6,637 bases of DNA from Clostridia bacterium. GTDB lineage: Bacteria > Bacillota > Clostridia > DUPQ01. Both the position numbers and the translations under genes were made by a program. Positions 1-5,960 of the stretch are shown here, one piece after another. Position 1 is the first letter of the stretch. Each line of letters begins with the position of its first letter. Location: contig JAUVJE010000139.1 of assembly GCA_030592355.1 (NCBI GenBank), positions 1 through 6,637 on the forward strand. Direction: 5' to 3'. A model generated the notes under the pieces. It searched no databases and was not told the origin of the DNA. It saw only the letters and a list, made by a program, of their open reading frames with translations.

Positions 1-444
1 AGCCTGCACACCGGTTTCCAAAGCTGCAGTGATTGATTCAGCCGGGATTAAATGCTCTTTCGATGTATCTTCAGGCAATGTATATCCATATGCTTCGAAA
101 AGCGGGATTAACAGAGCGATATGCGTTTCTTCTGCCTTTATTATATTTGTAAAAGGACTGACGGCTCCAAGTTCATTTATTATGTATTCATATTCGCTTC
201 TTGCCAGACGCTCGTCTTCTATTGCATAAATAAGCATCTGTTCCAAAGAGGCTTCAGTGTTGTCAAAAGAACCAACGGCACCATAGCCTAATTCCTGAAC
301 AACTACAGGTGGCTGTGTTGCTTCGACAGTTGGCCCAGGAGTGGGTTCTGGCAGTGTGTTTTCAACTTCCTGTACAGTTGAACATCCCACCGATAAGCCT
401 ACGATTAGTATAAAAATCACTAATATATTTAATTTATTTTTCAT
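1..444 (-). CDS. DUF2202 ferritin-like lipoprotein, N-terminal part (runs off left edge)
   Basis: This is a partial gene: 148 codons are visible from the ATG at 444 down to base 1, with no stop. The protein begins with a charged MKNK and a hydrophobic stretch (about residues 5-20) ending at Cys21 (LSVGC). This looks like a lipoprotein signal, though Ser at -3 is not the usual Leu. Residues 22-50 form a Pro/Thr/Glu-rich linker of the kind that tethers a domain to the outer membrane face. From residue 65 the sequence matches the DUF2202 ferritin-like family as I know it: helix with E76-D77-E78 (AIEDERLARSEYEYI), then an E105-x-x-H108 motif (KAEETHIALLIPLFEAYGY). These acidic and His residues are the usual di-metal ligands of ferritin-like four-helix bundles. 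The exact function of DUF2202 is unknown; metal or oxidative-stress chemistry is an inference. The ribosome binding site GAAAGGAA is at 457-463, about 12 bases from the ATG. The downstream neighbour is out of view. Confidence 0.85.
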   Translation of the reverse strand, partial: MKNKLNILVIFILIVGLSVGCSTVQEVENTLPEPTPGPTVEATQPPVVVQELGYGAVGSFDNTEASLEQMLIYAIEDERLARSEYEYIINELGAVSPFTNIIKAEETHIALLIPLFEAYGYTLPEDTSKEHLIPAESITAALETGVQA

Positions 445-489
445 TTTTTATTTAATTCCTTTCATGTTATATATGCATCTTACCCAGAC

Positions 490-509
490 AATCTGTCATA
501 AATGTGTCA
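490..509. repeat. 9-base direct repeat upstream of the DUF2202 lipoprotein gene
   Basis: The sequence AATCTGTCA (490-498) recurs as AATGTGTCA (501-509), with 8 of 9 bases the same and starts 11 bases apart, about one helical turn. Direct repeats with this spacing are typical of OmpR/PhoP-type response regulator sites. The repeat lies 46-66 bases upstream of the lipoprotein start codon, on its promoter side. No matching regulator gene is in the window, and chance cannot be excluded. Confidence 0.25.
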
Positions 510-561
510 GAAAATAGAAATAATAACAAATCATAAATTTCATATACGTAAATAAACAAAA

Positions 562-594
562 ATTTGAAATAAAATAAATCCAGGAGAAGAATAT
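562..594 (+). repeat. Orphan copy of the hydrolase leader (RBS region)
   Basis: These 33 bases match 2644-2676, the leader and ribosome binding site of the tandem hydrolase gene, at 30 of 33 positions; the last 24 bases (571-594) are identical. The copy includes CCAGGAGAAGAATAT and is followed by an ATG at 595, but this opens only a seven-codon frame (MSLVIQH, then TAA at 616-618). No gene of this strand follows, only the terminator of pepC on the other strand. It is best read as a scar left by duplication or rearrangement. Confidence 0.7.
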
Positions 595-620
595 ATGTCC
601 CTGGTAATTCAACATTAAGG

Positions 621-654
621 AAAAAAGACAGCAGACCTTTTTGTGTCTGCTGTC
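621..654 (-). terminator. Rho-independent terminator of pepC
   Basis: On the minus strand GACAGCAGAC (654-645) and GTCTGCTGTC (636-627) form a perfect 10-bp stem with an 8-base loop, followed by six T residues (626-621). It begins 46 bases after the pepC stop codon and points the right way. There is no T tract on the plus-strand side, so it works in one direction only. A small CACAG-ATA-CTGTG hairpin (668-680) lies between it and the stop codon. Confidence 0.9.
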
Positions 655-699
655 TCTAGATTACTCCACAGATACTGTGTGGGTTTTGAAGGGTAAATT

Positions 700-2037
700 T
701 TATAATGCAAGTGAACCCATGGGATCCCATGGATTTAATTCAATGGGTATTAATTCCAGTGCTGACAGCTGTTCTTCCGTCAGATATTTTTTATTAACAA
801 CCACTTGATACATGTATTTGTCAAACCATTTGTCTGACATTATGAACCAACCTTTTTCCCCTGACTTATCACCCCAGCTATTTTCAACTTTCCAACGGAC
901 CGATTTCTTATCAACAATATTCACTGCAGTGAACACCATGGCGTGGGTCATTAATGAATCTCCGTATTCCAGTTGCTCTGCTTTTGTCAATTCAACATCA
1001 GTTCCAAGCGCAGCGGTGTAATCGTATATATTAGTATCCATGATGCCTAGCTTACGGTTCAGCATTTTTCCGACATCACAACCGAACCAGACAACCTCAT
1101 TATTCAAAAGCTGGGCTATAGCTGCTTTTTTCAGATCTTCTATGGGAAGATTAAGATACTTAACGTCGCGTCCGCCGACAACATTGCCCAAACGCTGAAC
1201 AGTATATGTGCACCCATAGGGTTTGTCTTGGGTAGGTGCATTAATCAAGCTGACATATTCGGTAAGGGGGACGTCAATATATTCACTATAAAATAATTTA
1301 GGAGTTAAGCCTTCTTTACGGGAGAATTTATCATCTTCATCACCGTATTCAAAATCAAATTTTTCAGGAGGTGTTCCGAGGCATCGGCACAGTACCGTGT
1401 ATACTTCTCCTAACATTACATCCTTTTTAATCCGCAATTCATCAATACCCACATCATTTACAGCCATTCTTCGAAGCATTGCGGCATCCTTGCGAAGCTT
1501 CCGGGTTAGCAGCTGTGTCATTGTCCGGGTATTACTGCTATGAAATGTCTCAGGCATAATCCATTTTGGAACCACACCATACTTCTCTATAATATTGACC
1601 AGCATATCCCACTGCCCACCGTCACTTAACGGACCGGCCAGAAGCCAGGCTATAAGCCGCGAATCAGTTGCTACATCCAGAGTGTCAAGGATATTTTCAT
1701 AAAAGTAATTCGCTTTTTCCAGTTTGTCATAAAAAAGCATGTAATTTTGCGAAAGTTCAAAAGTTTTTAAGTTGCATTTAGTCATGACCTGCTTACGCAA
1801 CACATTCAAGCCTGCAAACATCCAGCATCTCCCGCTGGACTTCTGATTGGTAATATCTCCTGTCTTGATTTCATTTGAAAAAGTAAACTGCATATCAACT
1901 TCTGACTGCTGATTCATAGCTACAGCTTCAATGCCGTTATTCACTATGGCTTTCTGTACAATACTGTGGATTGGATTGGCGGTGGTATTAGCCTTATAAT
2001 CTTCTATTACATCTGTTGTGATGGCTTTATCAAACAT
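700..2037 (-). CDS. pepC: Aminopeptidase C / bleomycin hydrolase family cysteine peptidase
   Basis: The product is a complete 445-aa cytoplasmic cysteine peptidase of family C1B (PepC/bleomycin hydrolase), the usual length for the family. These enzymes form hexameric barrels and trim amino acids from the N terminus of peptides. The papain-type residues are all visible: oxyanion Gln65 and nucleophile Cys71 in NQKSSGRCWMFAG, His365 in LMTHAMVFTAV, and Asn386 in WKVENSWGDKSGEKGWF. The C terminus ends NPWDPMGSLAL, the typical PepC tail that folds into the active-site cleft and makes the enzyme an aminopeptidase. No signal peptide is present, as expected. The start at 2037 is supported by AAAGGAG at 2044-2050, six bases upstream. 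It appears to be transcribed alone: a hairpin terminator follows at 621-654 and the upstream DNA is non-coding on this strand. A -10-like TATACT (2086-2081) lies upstream, without a convincing -35. Confidence 0.96.
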   Translation of the reverse strand: MFDKAITTDVIEDYKANTTANPIHSIVQKAIVNNGIEAVAMNQQSEVDMQFTFSNEIKTGDITNQKSSGRCWMFAGLNVLRKQVMTKCNLKTFELSQNYMLFYDKLEKANYFYENILDTLDVATDSRLIAWLLAGPLSDGGQWDMLVNIIEKYGVVPKWIMPETFHSSNTRTMTQLLTRKLRKDAAMLRRMAVNDVGIDELRIKKDVMLGEVYTVLCRCLGTPPEKFDFEYGDEDDKFSRKEGLTPKLFYSEYIDVPLTEYVSLINAPTQDKPYGCTYTVQRLGNVVGGRDVKYLNLPIEDLKKAAIAQLLNNEVVWFGCDVGKMLNRKLGIMDTNIYDYTAALGTDVELTKAEQLEYGDSLMTHAMVFTAVNIVDKKSVRWKVENSWGDKSGEKGWFIMSDKWFDKYMYQVVVNKKYLTEEQLSALELIPIELNPWDPMGSLAL

Positions 2038-2166
2038 GTATTTCTCCTTTGCTTTCTTCTGGTATTTATTTCATCAAAATAGTATATTCTAGGTTCAATG
2101 ATAACATGAATAGTACAGAATTAGGTAGAATTTATCTCTGCGGAAAAATAAAGTTATGCTTACTAA
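2038..2166. other. Intergenic spacer upstream of pepC
   Basis: This is the left part of the 637-base stretch without an intact gene. It holds the pepC ribosome binding site (2044-2050) and a possible minus-strand -10 (TATACT, 2086-2081). Otherwise it is AT-rich with no clear gene, hairpin or repeat that I can see. The rest of the stretch is described under the decayed reading frame. Confidence 0.5.
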
Positions 2167-2212
2167 TTTAATAGTATAAATAGAAAACACAAGTTGAAAT
2201 GGAATGAACAAA

Positions 2213-2240
2213 TTGTTAAAATATACATAGAAGTTATATT
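2213..2240 (+). promoter_or_regulatory. Candidate sigma-A promoter before the decayed frame
   Basis: TTGTTA (2213-2218) and TATATT (2235-2240) are separated by 16 bases; they match the -35 consensus at 4 of 6 and the -10 consensus at 5 of 6 positions. If it works, transcripts would pass through the decayed frame and could reach the tandem hydrolase gene at 2675. The local DNA is very AT-rich, so a chance match is quite possible. Confidence 0.3.
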
Positions 2241-2241
2241 T

Positions 2242-2633
2242 GTGAAAAACGCATTGAGTACTATAAAAAAAGGAGTTTTAATTTTATCATGGGGCATGTC
2301 GGAACCATGGATAGCAGCAAGATTTTTGCAGCAGTAGAAACAGTGATTATAAAGCAGTATATCGTAAAAGAAAACTATCACGAATAGTACACGCTCTATC
2401 TCGCAATAAGCGAAACGTTTACAGACACTGCAGGGAACGGTCATGCTTGACAGTGTGCTAAGTACACGGGACTTGTTTTTCCTATAGACAGGTGTAATCT
2501 TTCAGTTGATGATTCCCAAAATGGTGAGAGGATTTCAGTTGTGCTATATGGTCATATAGGTTTTCTGAAATGAGGCTTTACACACGAAGCCATTGGTATG
2601 GGCATGCAATTTATCAAGTGGTTGAAATATTAA
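2242..2633 (+). pseudogene. Decayed hydrolase-like reading frame
   Basis: Two pieces of plus-strand sequence look protein-coding but are broken. Frame one is open from 2167 to a TAG at 2332-2334. From the GTG at 2242 it reads VKNALSTIKKGVLILSWGMS and continues EPWIAARF. The KGVLILSxGMSE stretch resembles the HGMxE oxyanion region of monoacylglycerol-lipase-like hydrolases (Hydrolase_4), with Trp where His is usual. Frame two starts at ATG 2289 and runs to TAA 2631-2633, with internal stops TAG 2385, TGA 2448 and TGA 2571. Its last pieces (YTGLVFPIDRCNLSVDDSQ; ISVVLYGHIGFLK; GFTHEAIGMGMQFIKWLKY) read like the end of an alpha/beta hydrolase, with a His followed by a final amphipathic helix. I infer a frameshift near 2290-2330 plus later nonsense mutations and probably deletions. 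The family call is tentative. It lies on the same strand as, and just before, an intact hydrolase gene. Confidence 0.4.
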
Positions 2634-2643
2634 ACAAATAAAG

Positions 2644-2676
2644 ATTTGATGCAAAATAAATCCAGGAGAAGAATAT
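2644..2676 (+). repeat. Leader and RBS of the tandem hydrolase gene, second copy of the 33-base repeat
   Basis: This matches 562-594 at 30 of 33 bases, with the final 24 (2653-2676) identical. It contains the AGGAG ribosome binding site (2664-2668) for the ATG at 2675, so this is the working copy. The two copies are direct repeats 2,082 bases apart that bracket pepC and the decayed frame. Confidence 0.7.
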
Positions 2677-4531
2677 GTTGTCACAAGTGCAAAAGGAAAT
2701 AATCACCAGATATAAGAACAAATATAATAAGGCTTTTGAAACGTTTTTTAATATGGATAATATAGAAGACTGGGAATTAGTAAAACAAAATCATATAAAA
2801 CAGTTAAAAAAAGACTTTTTGGAAAGCACATTTGAAAAATACAGAACTGAAGCAAAAAAAGTATCAGAACACAGCTTTGATGAATTTAAAATTGAAAACA
2901 TATTGCTTAATTCACCCCTTGGAATGCAAGTGAATATTACTGTGTTTTCACCAATAAAAAAAGGCAAATATCCTGGAGTCCTGGAATTAACAGGTTCAAG
3001 CAGAAAACTAAACAGACATTATTGGGCAAGTGCTCAAACAATCGCAAAAGCTGGTTATGTAGTGCTCGCATGTGATGTAATTGGTTTTGTAAGTGAAAGA
3101 AGCGAGAAAAACAACACATTTTTTGATGCTCCCCTGGGATATTTAGTCGGGTATGGTCACCTGAATACATTTTTATCAGACATAAAAGCTTGTTTAGATT
3201 ATTTAGATACACGGGAGGATGTTCTAAGTTCGCTGGGATATACCTCGACAGGAGTTTCACTTGGCGGCACATTATCTATAGAAGCTGCCCTGCATGACGA
3301 TAGGATTCAATTTCTGGCACCGGTTTGCTGCGCAATGGATATAGAAGATAAATTTAATCCGTTTTTTTCAGTAAATTTAATGTATTTTAATAGCGGTAGC
3401 ATGGTTGATGTAGCAATGAGAATGGCTTTATGCGCTCCCAAAAAATGCTTGCTTCTAGCAGGTGCATATGATGAAAAATTTACACCTGCTACTACTAAAA
3501 AAGTATTTAATAAAGCAAAAAAGATATATGACTTATATAAAGAAAAAGATTTATATGAATTATACATAGATCCAAAGGTAGGACACCTATATTCAATTGA
3601 TATGGCAAACGAAGTTATATACAGATTAAATAAATTTTTCAAAAATTTAGATTACAAGCCGGAATATAGAGACAGTGACGTAATTGAAATAGAAGAAGAA
3701 AAAATGAAAAGCTATCCTAATCATGATGTAACGGTATATAGCATTATAAAAGACAGATATGAATATTTCACTAATAACAGAGAAAAATTAACAAAAGAAT
3801 ATATAAAAGAAAAAGCTATTGAAATATTAAATATTGATGAGATAGAAAAAGTTACAAAAGAAAATGCCGAAGGAGAAAAATTTGTTATAACACATATCTA
3901 TGAGCAATTTGATATGATGCTGAATGATAAAATAAAAATTCCGTCAATATTAATTAAAAGGGATAATAAAAAAAGAAGAGGTTTGATTGTAGTTGATGAA
4001 AATGGTATGTGGAATGAAATTAAACAGAACGGGTTAACCGCTAAAAGAGTAAGAAGTTTGAATAGAACCGAGGATATAAATGAACCATGTGTTTTATCTG
4101 TTGACATTTCAACCTGTGGGGAAAATAAATTAAAATGTTCCTGTACAGACGCAATAGAATGGTCAGACAATGAAACTACCCTAGCGTATTATAGTTTTGC
4201 TCTAAATAAACCAACATTTGGACTTATGACCAGGGATATATTGGCCTCAATTAAATATATGCGTTCATTGGAAAATGTAGATGAAGACAACATATCACTT
4301 ATAGGCATAGGTAAAGGCGCAATTGCTGCATTACACGCAGCCCTAATAGACGGAAATATAAAAAATCTGGAATTAATAAACATACTTGACGGATATTATA
4401 GGTTTTTTGAAGAATATCCATATAAATCAAAACTTGAGTATATAATACCAGACATATTAAAACATTATGATTTGCAGGATGTCATTGATGCATTAGGAGA
4501 CACTACCCATATAGTAAAAAGCAACTTGTAG
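2675..4531 (+). CDS. Tandem alpha/beta hydrolase with inactive second half
   Basis: The product is a 618-aa protein without signal peptide, so probably cytoplasmic. The N-terminal half is an alpha/beta hydrolase of the acetyl-xylan-esterase/prolyl-oligopeptidase kind: strand PGVLELTG (100-107), AGYVVLACDVIG (126-137), nucleophile elbow GVSLGG with Ser195, acid Asp266 in LLLAGAYDEKF, and His304 in KVGHLYS. Likely role: ester or peptide-like hydrolysis; the substrate cannot be told. A charged linker follows (about 330-400). The C-terminal half repeats the fold: IPSILIKRD, RRGLIVVDENG, then ISLIGIGKGAIAALHAAL, where Gly546 replaces the nucleophile Ser. IIPDILKHYDLQDVIDAL resembles the stretch that precedes the acid strand in acetyl xylan esterases, but the protein ends there, so the acid and His are missing. 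This half is probably non-catalytic. The ATG at 2675 has AGGAG six bases upstream. The gene is far richer in A and T than its neighbours. No clear terminator follows. Confidence 0.82.
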   Translation: MLSQVQKEIITRYKNKYNKAFETFFNMDNIEDWELVKQNHIKQLKKDFLESTFEKYRTEAKKVSEHSFDEFKIENILLNSPLGMQVNITVFSPIKKGKYPGVLELTGSSRKLNRHYWASAQTIAKAGYVVLACDVIGFVSERSEKNNTFFDAPLGYLVGYGHLNTFLSDIKACLDYLDTREDVLSSLGYTSTGVSLGGTLSIEAALHDDRIQFLAPVCCAMDIEDKFNPFFSVNLMYFNSGSMVDVAMRMALCAPKKCLLLAGAYDEKFTPATTKKVFNKAKKIYDLYKEKDLYELYIDPKVGHLYSIDMANEVIYRLNKFFKNLDYKPEYRDSDVIEIEEEKMKSYPNHDVTVYSIIKDRYEYFTNNREKLTKEYIKEKAIEILNIDEIEKVTKENAEGEKFVITHIYEQFDMMLNDKIKIPSILIKRDNKKRRGLIVVDENGMWNEIKQNGLTAKRVRSLNRTEDINEPCVLSVDISTCGENKLKCSCTDAIEWSDNETTLAYYSFALNKPTFGLMTRDILASIKYMRSLENVDEDNISLIGIGKGAIAALHAALIDGNIKNLELINILDGYYRFFEEYPYKSKLEYIIPDILKHYDLQDVIDALGDTTHIVKSNL

Positions 4532-4533
4532 TG

Positions 4534-4543
4534 TTATCGATAA
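4534..4543. other. 10-base perfect palindrome after the hydrolase gene
   Basis: TTATCGATAA starts two bases after the hydrolase stop codon. It is too short and lacks a T tract, so it is not a convincing terminator. It shares the TATCG/CGATA half-sites with the larger palindrome at 5961-5980. A protein binding site is possible, but chance is likely at this length. Confidence 0.2.
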
Positions 4544-4617
4544 TATATTTGTAAATAAACAGGAGAACCTGCCAATATTGCTGTAGAAGCGTGGAATGCT
4601 GAAAAATAACATTTTCA

Positions 4618-4646
4618 TTGTAAAAAGCGTGTTTAATAGCTAAAAT
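4618..4646 (+). promoter_or_regulatory. Candidate promoter of the rubredoxin-ferredoxin operon
   Basis: TTGTAA (4618-4623) and TAAAAT (4641-4646) are 17 bases apart, matching the sigma-A -35 box at 4 of 6 and the -10 box at 5 of 6 positions. The predicted transcript would begin near 4652-4654, right at the ribosome binding site, giving an unusually short leader. A start slightly further upstream is therefore also possible. Confidence 0.4.
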
Positions 4647-4667
4647 GTAAAAGAGGGAGTTGGATAT

Positions 4668-5336
4668 ATGAAAAAATACATTTGTTCTATTTGCGGATAT
4701 GTTTATGATGAAGCCGCCGGTATTCCGGAAGAAGGCATTTCCCCCGGAACAAAATGGGAAGAATTGTCGGACGACTGGGTTTGCCCTATGTGCGGCGCTC
4801 CAAAAACAGTTTTTGAAGAGGAAGAATCTGATGTTAATGCAGCACCGGAAAAAGAAGTTGGTGCAGATAGAAATACGGAAGAGGTAAGGAAATTATCATT
4901 CGCAGAAATGGGTGCACTATGCTCAAATCTTTCCAAAGGATGCGAAAAACAATACCGGGCCGAGGAAGCTGATTTGTTCAATCGGTTGTCAGAGTATTTC
5001 GGGAACAAAAGCGGTATTACTGAACATAAGGGTTTTGAGGATTTAAGTGAACTTATTCAACAGGATTTGAATTCAGGATATTCGACGGCCAATGACAGTG
5101 CCCTTAATAACGGGGATAGAGGAGCGCTCCGGGCTTTGGTGTGGGGTGAAAAAGTAACTAAAATTCTGAAAACTGTCCTTATGAGATATGAAAAAAACCA
5201 GAATGCATTACTGGAAGACACGAATGTTCATGTTTGCGAGATTTGCGGATTTGTATACATAGGCAATGAAGCACCGGAAGTATGTCCTGTTTGTAAGGTT
5301 CCCAATATGAAAATATTACGGGTGCAGAGGAGGTAA
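4668..5336 (+). CDS. Double-rubredoxin protein with helical (rubrerythrin-like) core
   Basis: The 222-aa product has three parts. Residues 1-50 are a full rubredoxin: C6-x2-C9 (YICSICGYVYD) and C39-x2-C42 (DDWVCPMCGAPK) bind one iron. Residues 51-75 are an acidic linker. Residues 76-185 are helical, with spacing like a ferritin-like bundle (FAEMGALCSNLSKGCEKQYRAEE; EKVTKILKTVLMRYEKNQNA), but I cannot see a full set of di-iron Glu and ExxH ligands, so this core may be degenerate or different. Residues 188-215 are a rubrerythrin-type short rubredoxin knuckle, C190-x2-C193 and C206-x2-C209 (VCEICGFVYIGNEAPEVCPVCK). Rubrerythrins and reverse rubrerythrins usually carry one rubredoxin domain; this one has one at each end. 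Likely role: cytoplasmic electron transfer, perhaps peroxide or oxygen detoxification in an anaerobe (inference). The ribosome binding site AGAGGGAG is at 4652-4659. It is the first gene of a tight pair with the ferredoxin-like gene at 5341. Confidence 0.88.
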   Translation: MKKYICSICGYVYDEAAGIPEEGISPGTKWEELSDDWVCPMCGAPKTVFEEEESDVNAAPEKEVGADRNTEEVRKLSFAEMGALCSNLSKGCEKQYRAEEADLFNRLSEYFGNKSGITEHKGFEDLSELIQQDLNSGYSTANDSALNNGDRGALRALVWGEKVTKILKTVLMRYEKNQNALLEDTNVHVCEICGFVYIGNEAPEVCPVCKVPNMKILRVQRR

Positions 5337-5340
5337 TTGT

Positions 5341-5823
5341 ATGCATGCAGTCAGAAATGTCAGATTATGTACGAAAGATTGTCTTTGCCTATATGTTTGT
5401 CCTACAGGGGCAACGGATACAGAAGACGGCCAGATTGATGCGGAAAAATGCATAAGCGGATGCCGTGCGTGCGTAGATGCCTGCCCGTCCCATGCTATTT
5501 CTTTGGTGCCAGACGAATATCCGCCGCAACAGGAAAAAACCGATGCTGTAAAAAAAGCATTGTTTGCATTATCTAAAAGCAAAGCGGAGCAGGAAAAAGT
5601 AGCAGCCGGTATTGCGGATTCTTCCGATGACCCGATTGTTCGCCAGCTTGCCCGGGCAATAAGCAAATCCAATAGAGTGATGGCGGAAGATCTTCTTCGC
5701 GAGGCGGGATATATGTTGCCGCAGAGTCAGAATGTAAAGAGTTTTTTACAGTCGTTGTTGGATACGCCCCAACCGAACGATTTTCCGATCGAAGTTGTAA
5801 AAAAGCTAATGGAAAAAATATAA
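5341..5823 (+). CDS. Ferredoxin-like 4Fe-4S protein with C-terminal helical domain
   Basis: The 160-aa product starts with an 8-Cys ferredoxin-like region (residues 7-55). The first motif is C10-x3-C14-x-C16-x3-C20-P and the second is C37-x3-C41-x2-C44-x3-C48-P. The usual spacing for 4Fe-4S clusters is Cx2Cx2Cx3CP, so the first motif in particular is unusual; two clusters are still likely. The region after residue 60 is not part of a normal ferredoxin (about 55-60 aa): it is rich in Lys, Ala and Glu and looks all-helical (KTDAVKKALFALSKSKAEQ; IVRQLARAISKSNRVMAEDLL; VKSFLQSLL), of unknown function. Only 4 bases separate it from the previous stop, and its ribosome binding site AGAGGAGG (5326-5333) lies in the last codons of that gene, so translation is probably coupled. 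It is therefore a good candidate partner of the rubredoxin protein in passing electrons. It is cytoplasmic, with no signal peptide. A hairpin follows 12 bases downstream. Confidence 0.88.
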   Translation: MHAVRNVRLCTKDCLCLYVCPTGATDTEDGQIDAEKCISGCRACVDACPSHAISLVPDEYPPQQEKTDAVKKALFALSKSKAEQEKVAAGIADSSDDPIVRQLARAISKSNRVMAEDLLREAGYMLPQSQNVKSFLQSLLDTPQPNDFPIEVVKKLMEKI

Positions 5824-5835
5824 TAAAACGCAGAG

Positions 5836-5876
5836 AAGAAAAAATCAGTTAAATCATTGATAACAATTTTTTTCTT
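5836..5876 (+). terminator. Probable terminator of the rubredoxin-ferredoxin operon
   Basis: AAGAAAAAA (5836-5844) can pair with TTTTTTCTT (5868-5876), and inside it GTT..ATC (5848-5855) pairs with GATAAC (5859-5864). The inner hairpin followed by seven T residues (5867-5873) has the form of an intrinsic terminator. The stem is AT-rich and so weak. It lies 12 bases after the ferredoxin stop codon. The symmetric A and T runs would allow function in either direction. Confidence 0.5.
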
Positions 5877-5960
5877 GTGCCTTTTCCACTAATTTAAATT
5901 CTAATCTTTATATTATATATTTGTCAGAGGTAACATTTTTTTAATGAAATAAACTTGGAA

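Noticed and set aside
29..229. Plus-strand 66-codon open frame inside the DUF2202 gene
   Set aside because: It is the antisense shadow of a well-supported gene and has no ribosome binding site.
2163..2444. A 93-codon minus-strand open frame, hydrophobic and Cys-rich
   Set aside because: It overlaps the plus-strand hydrolase-like remnant, has no good ribosome binding site, and its composition (Phe, Ile, Leu, Cys runs) is what the complement of AT-rich DNA gives.
2385..2573. In-frame TGA and TAG codons as selenocysteine or recoding sites
   Set aside because: Both TAG and TGA occur, no SECIS-like hairpin is evident just after either TGA, and the frame also needs a frameshift; simple decay explains it better.
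3307..4383. Several minus-strand open frames within the hydrolase gene
   Set aside because: All lie inside the 618-codon gene with the Ser-Asp-His motifs and have no ribosome binding sites.
4560..4571. CAGG-AGAA-CCTG hairpin as terminator of the hydrolase gene
   Set aside because: The stem is only 4 bp and no T tract follows.
4703..5008. Antisense and alternate-frame open frames inside the rubredoxin gene
   Set aside because: The rubredoxin frame has clear metal motifs and a ribosome binding site; the others are shadows rich in Ser or Lys without motifs.
5316..5672. Minus-strand 118-codon open frame across the ferredoxin gene
   Set aside because: It is the reverse complement of a clear iron-sulfur gene and has no start signals.
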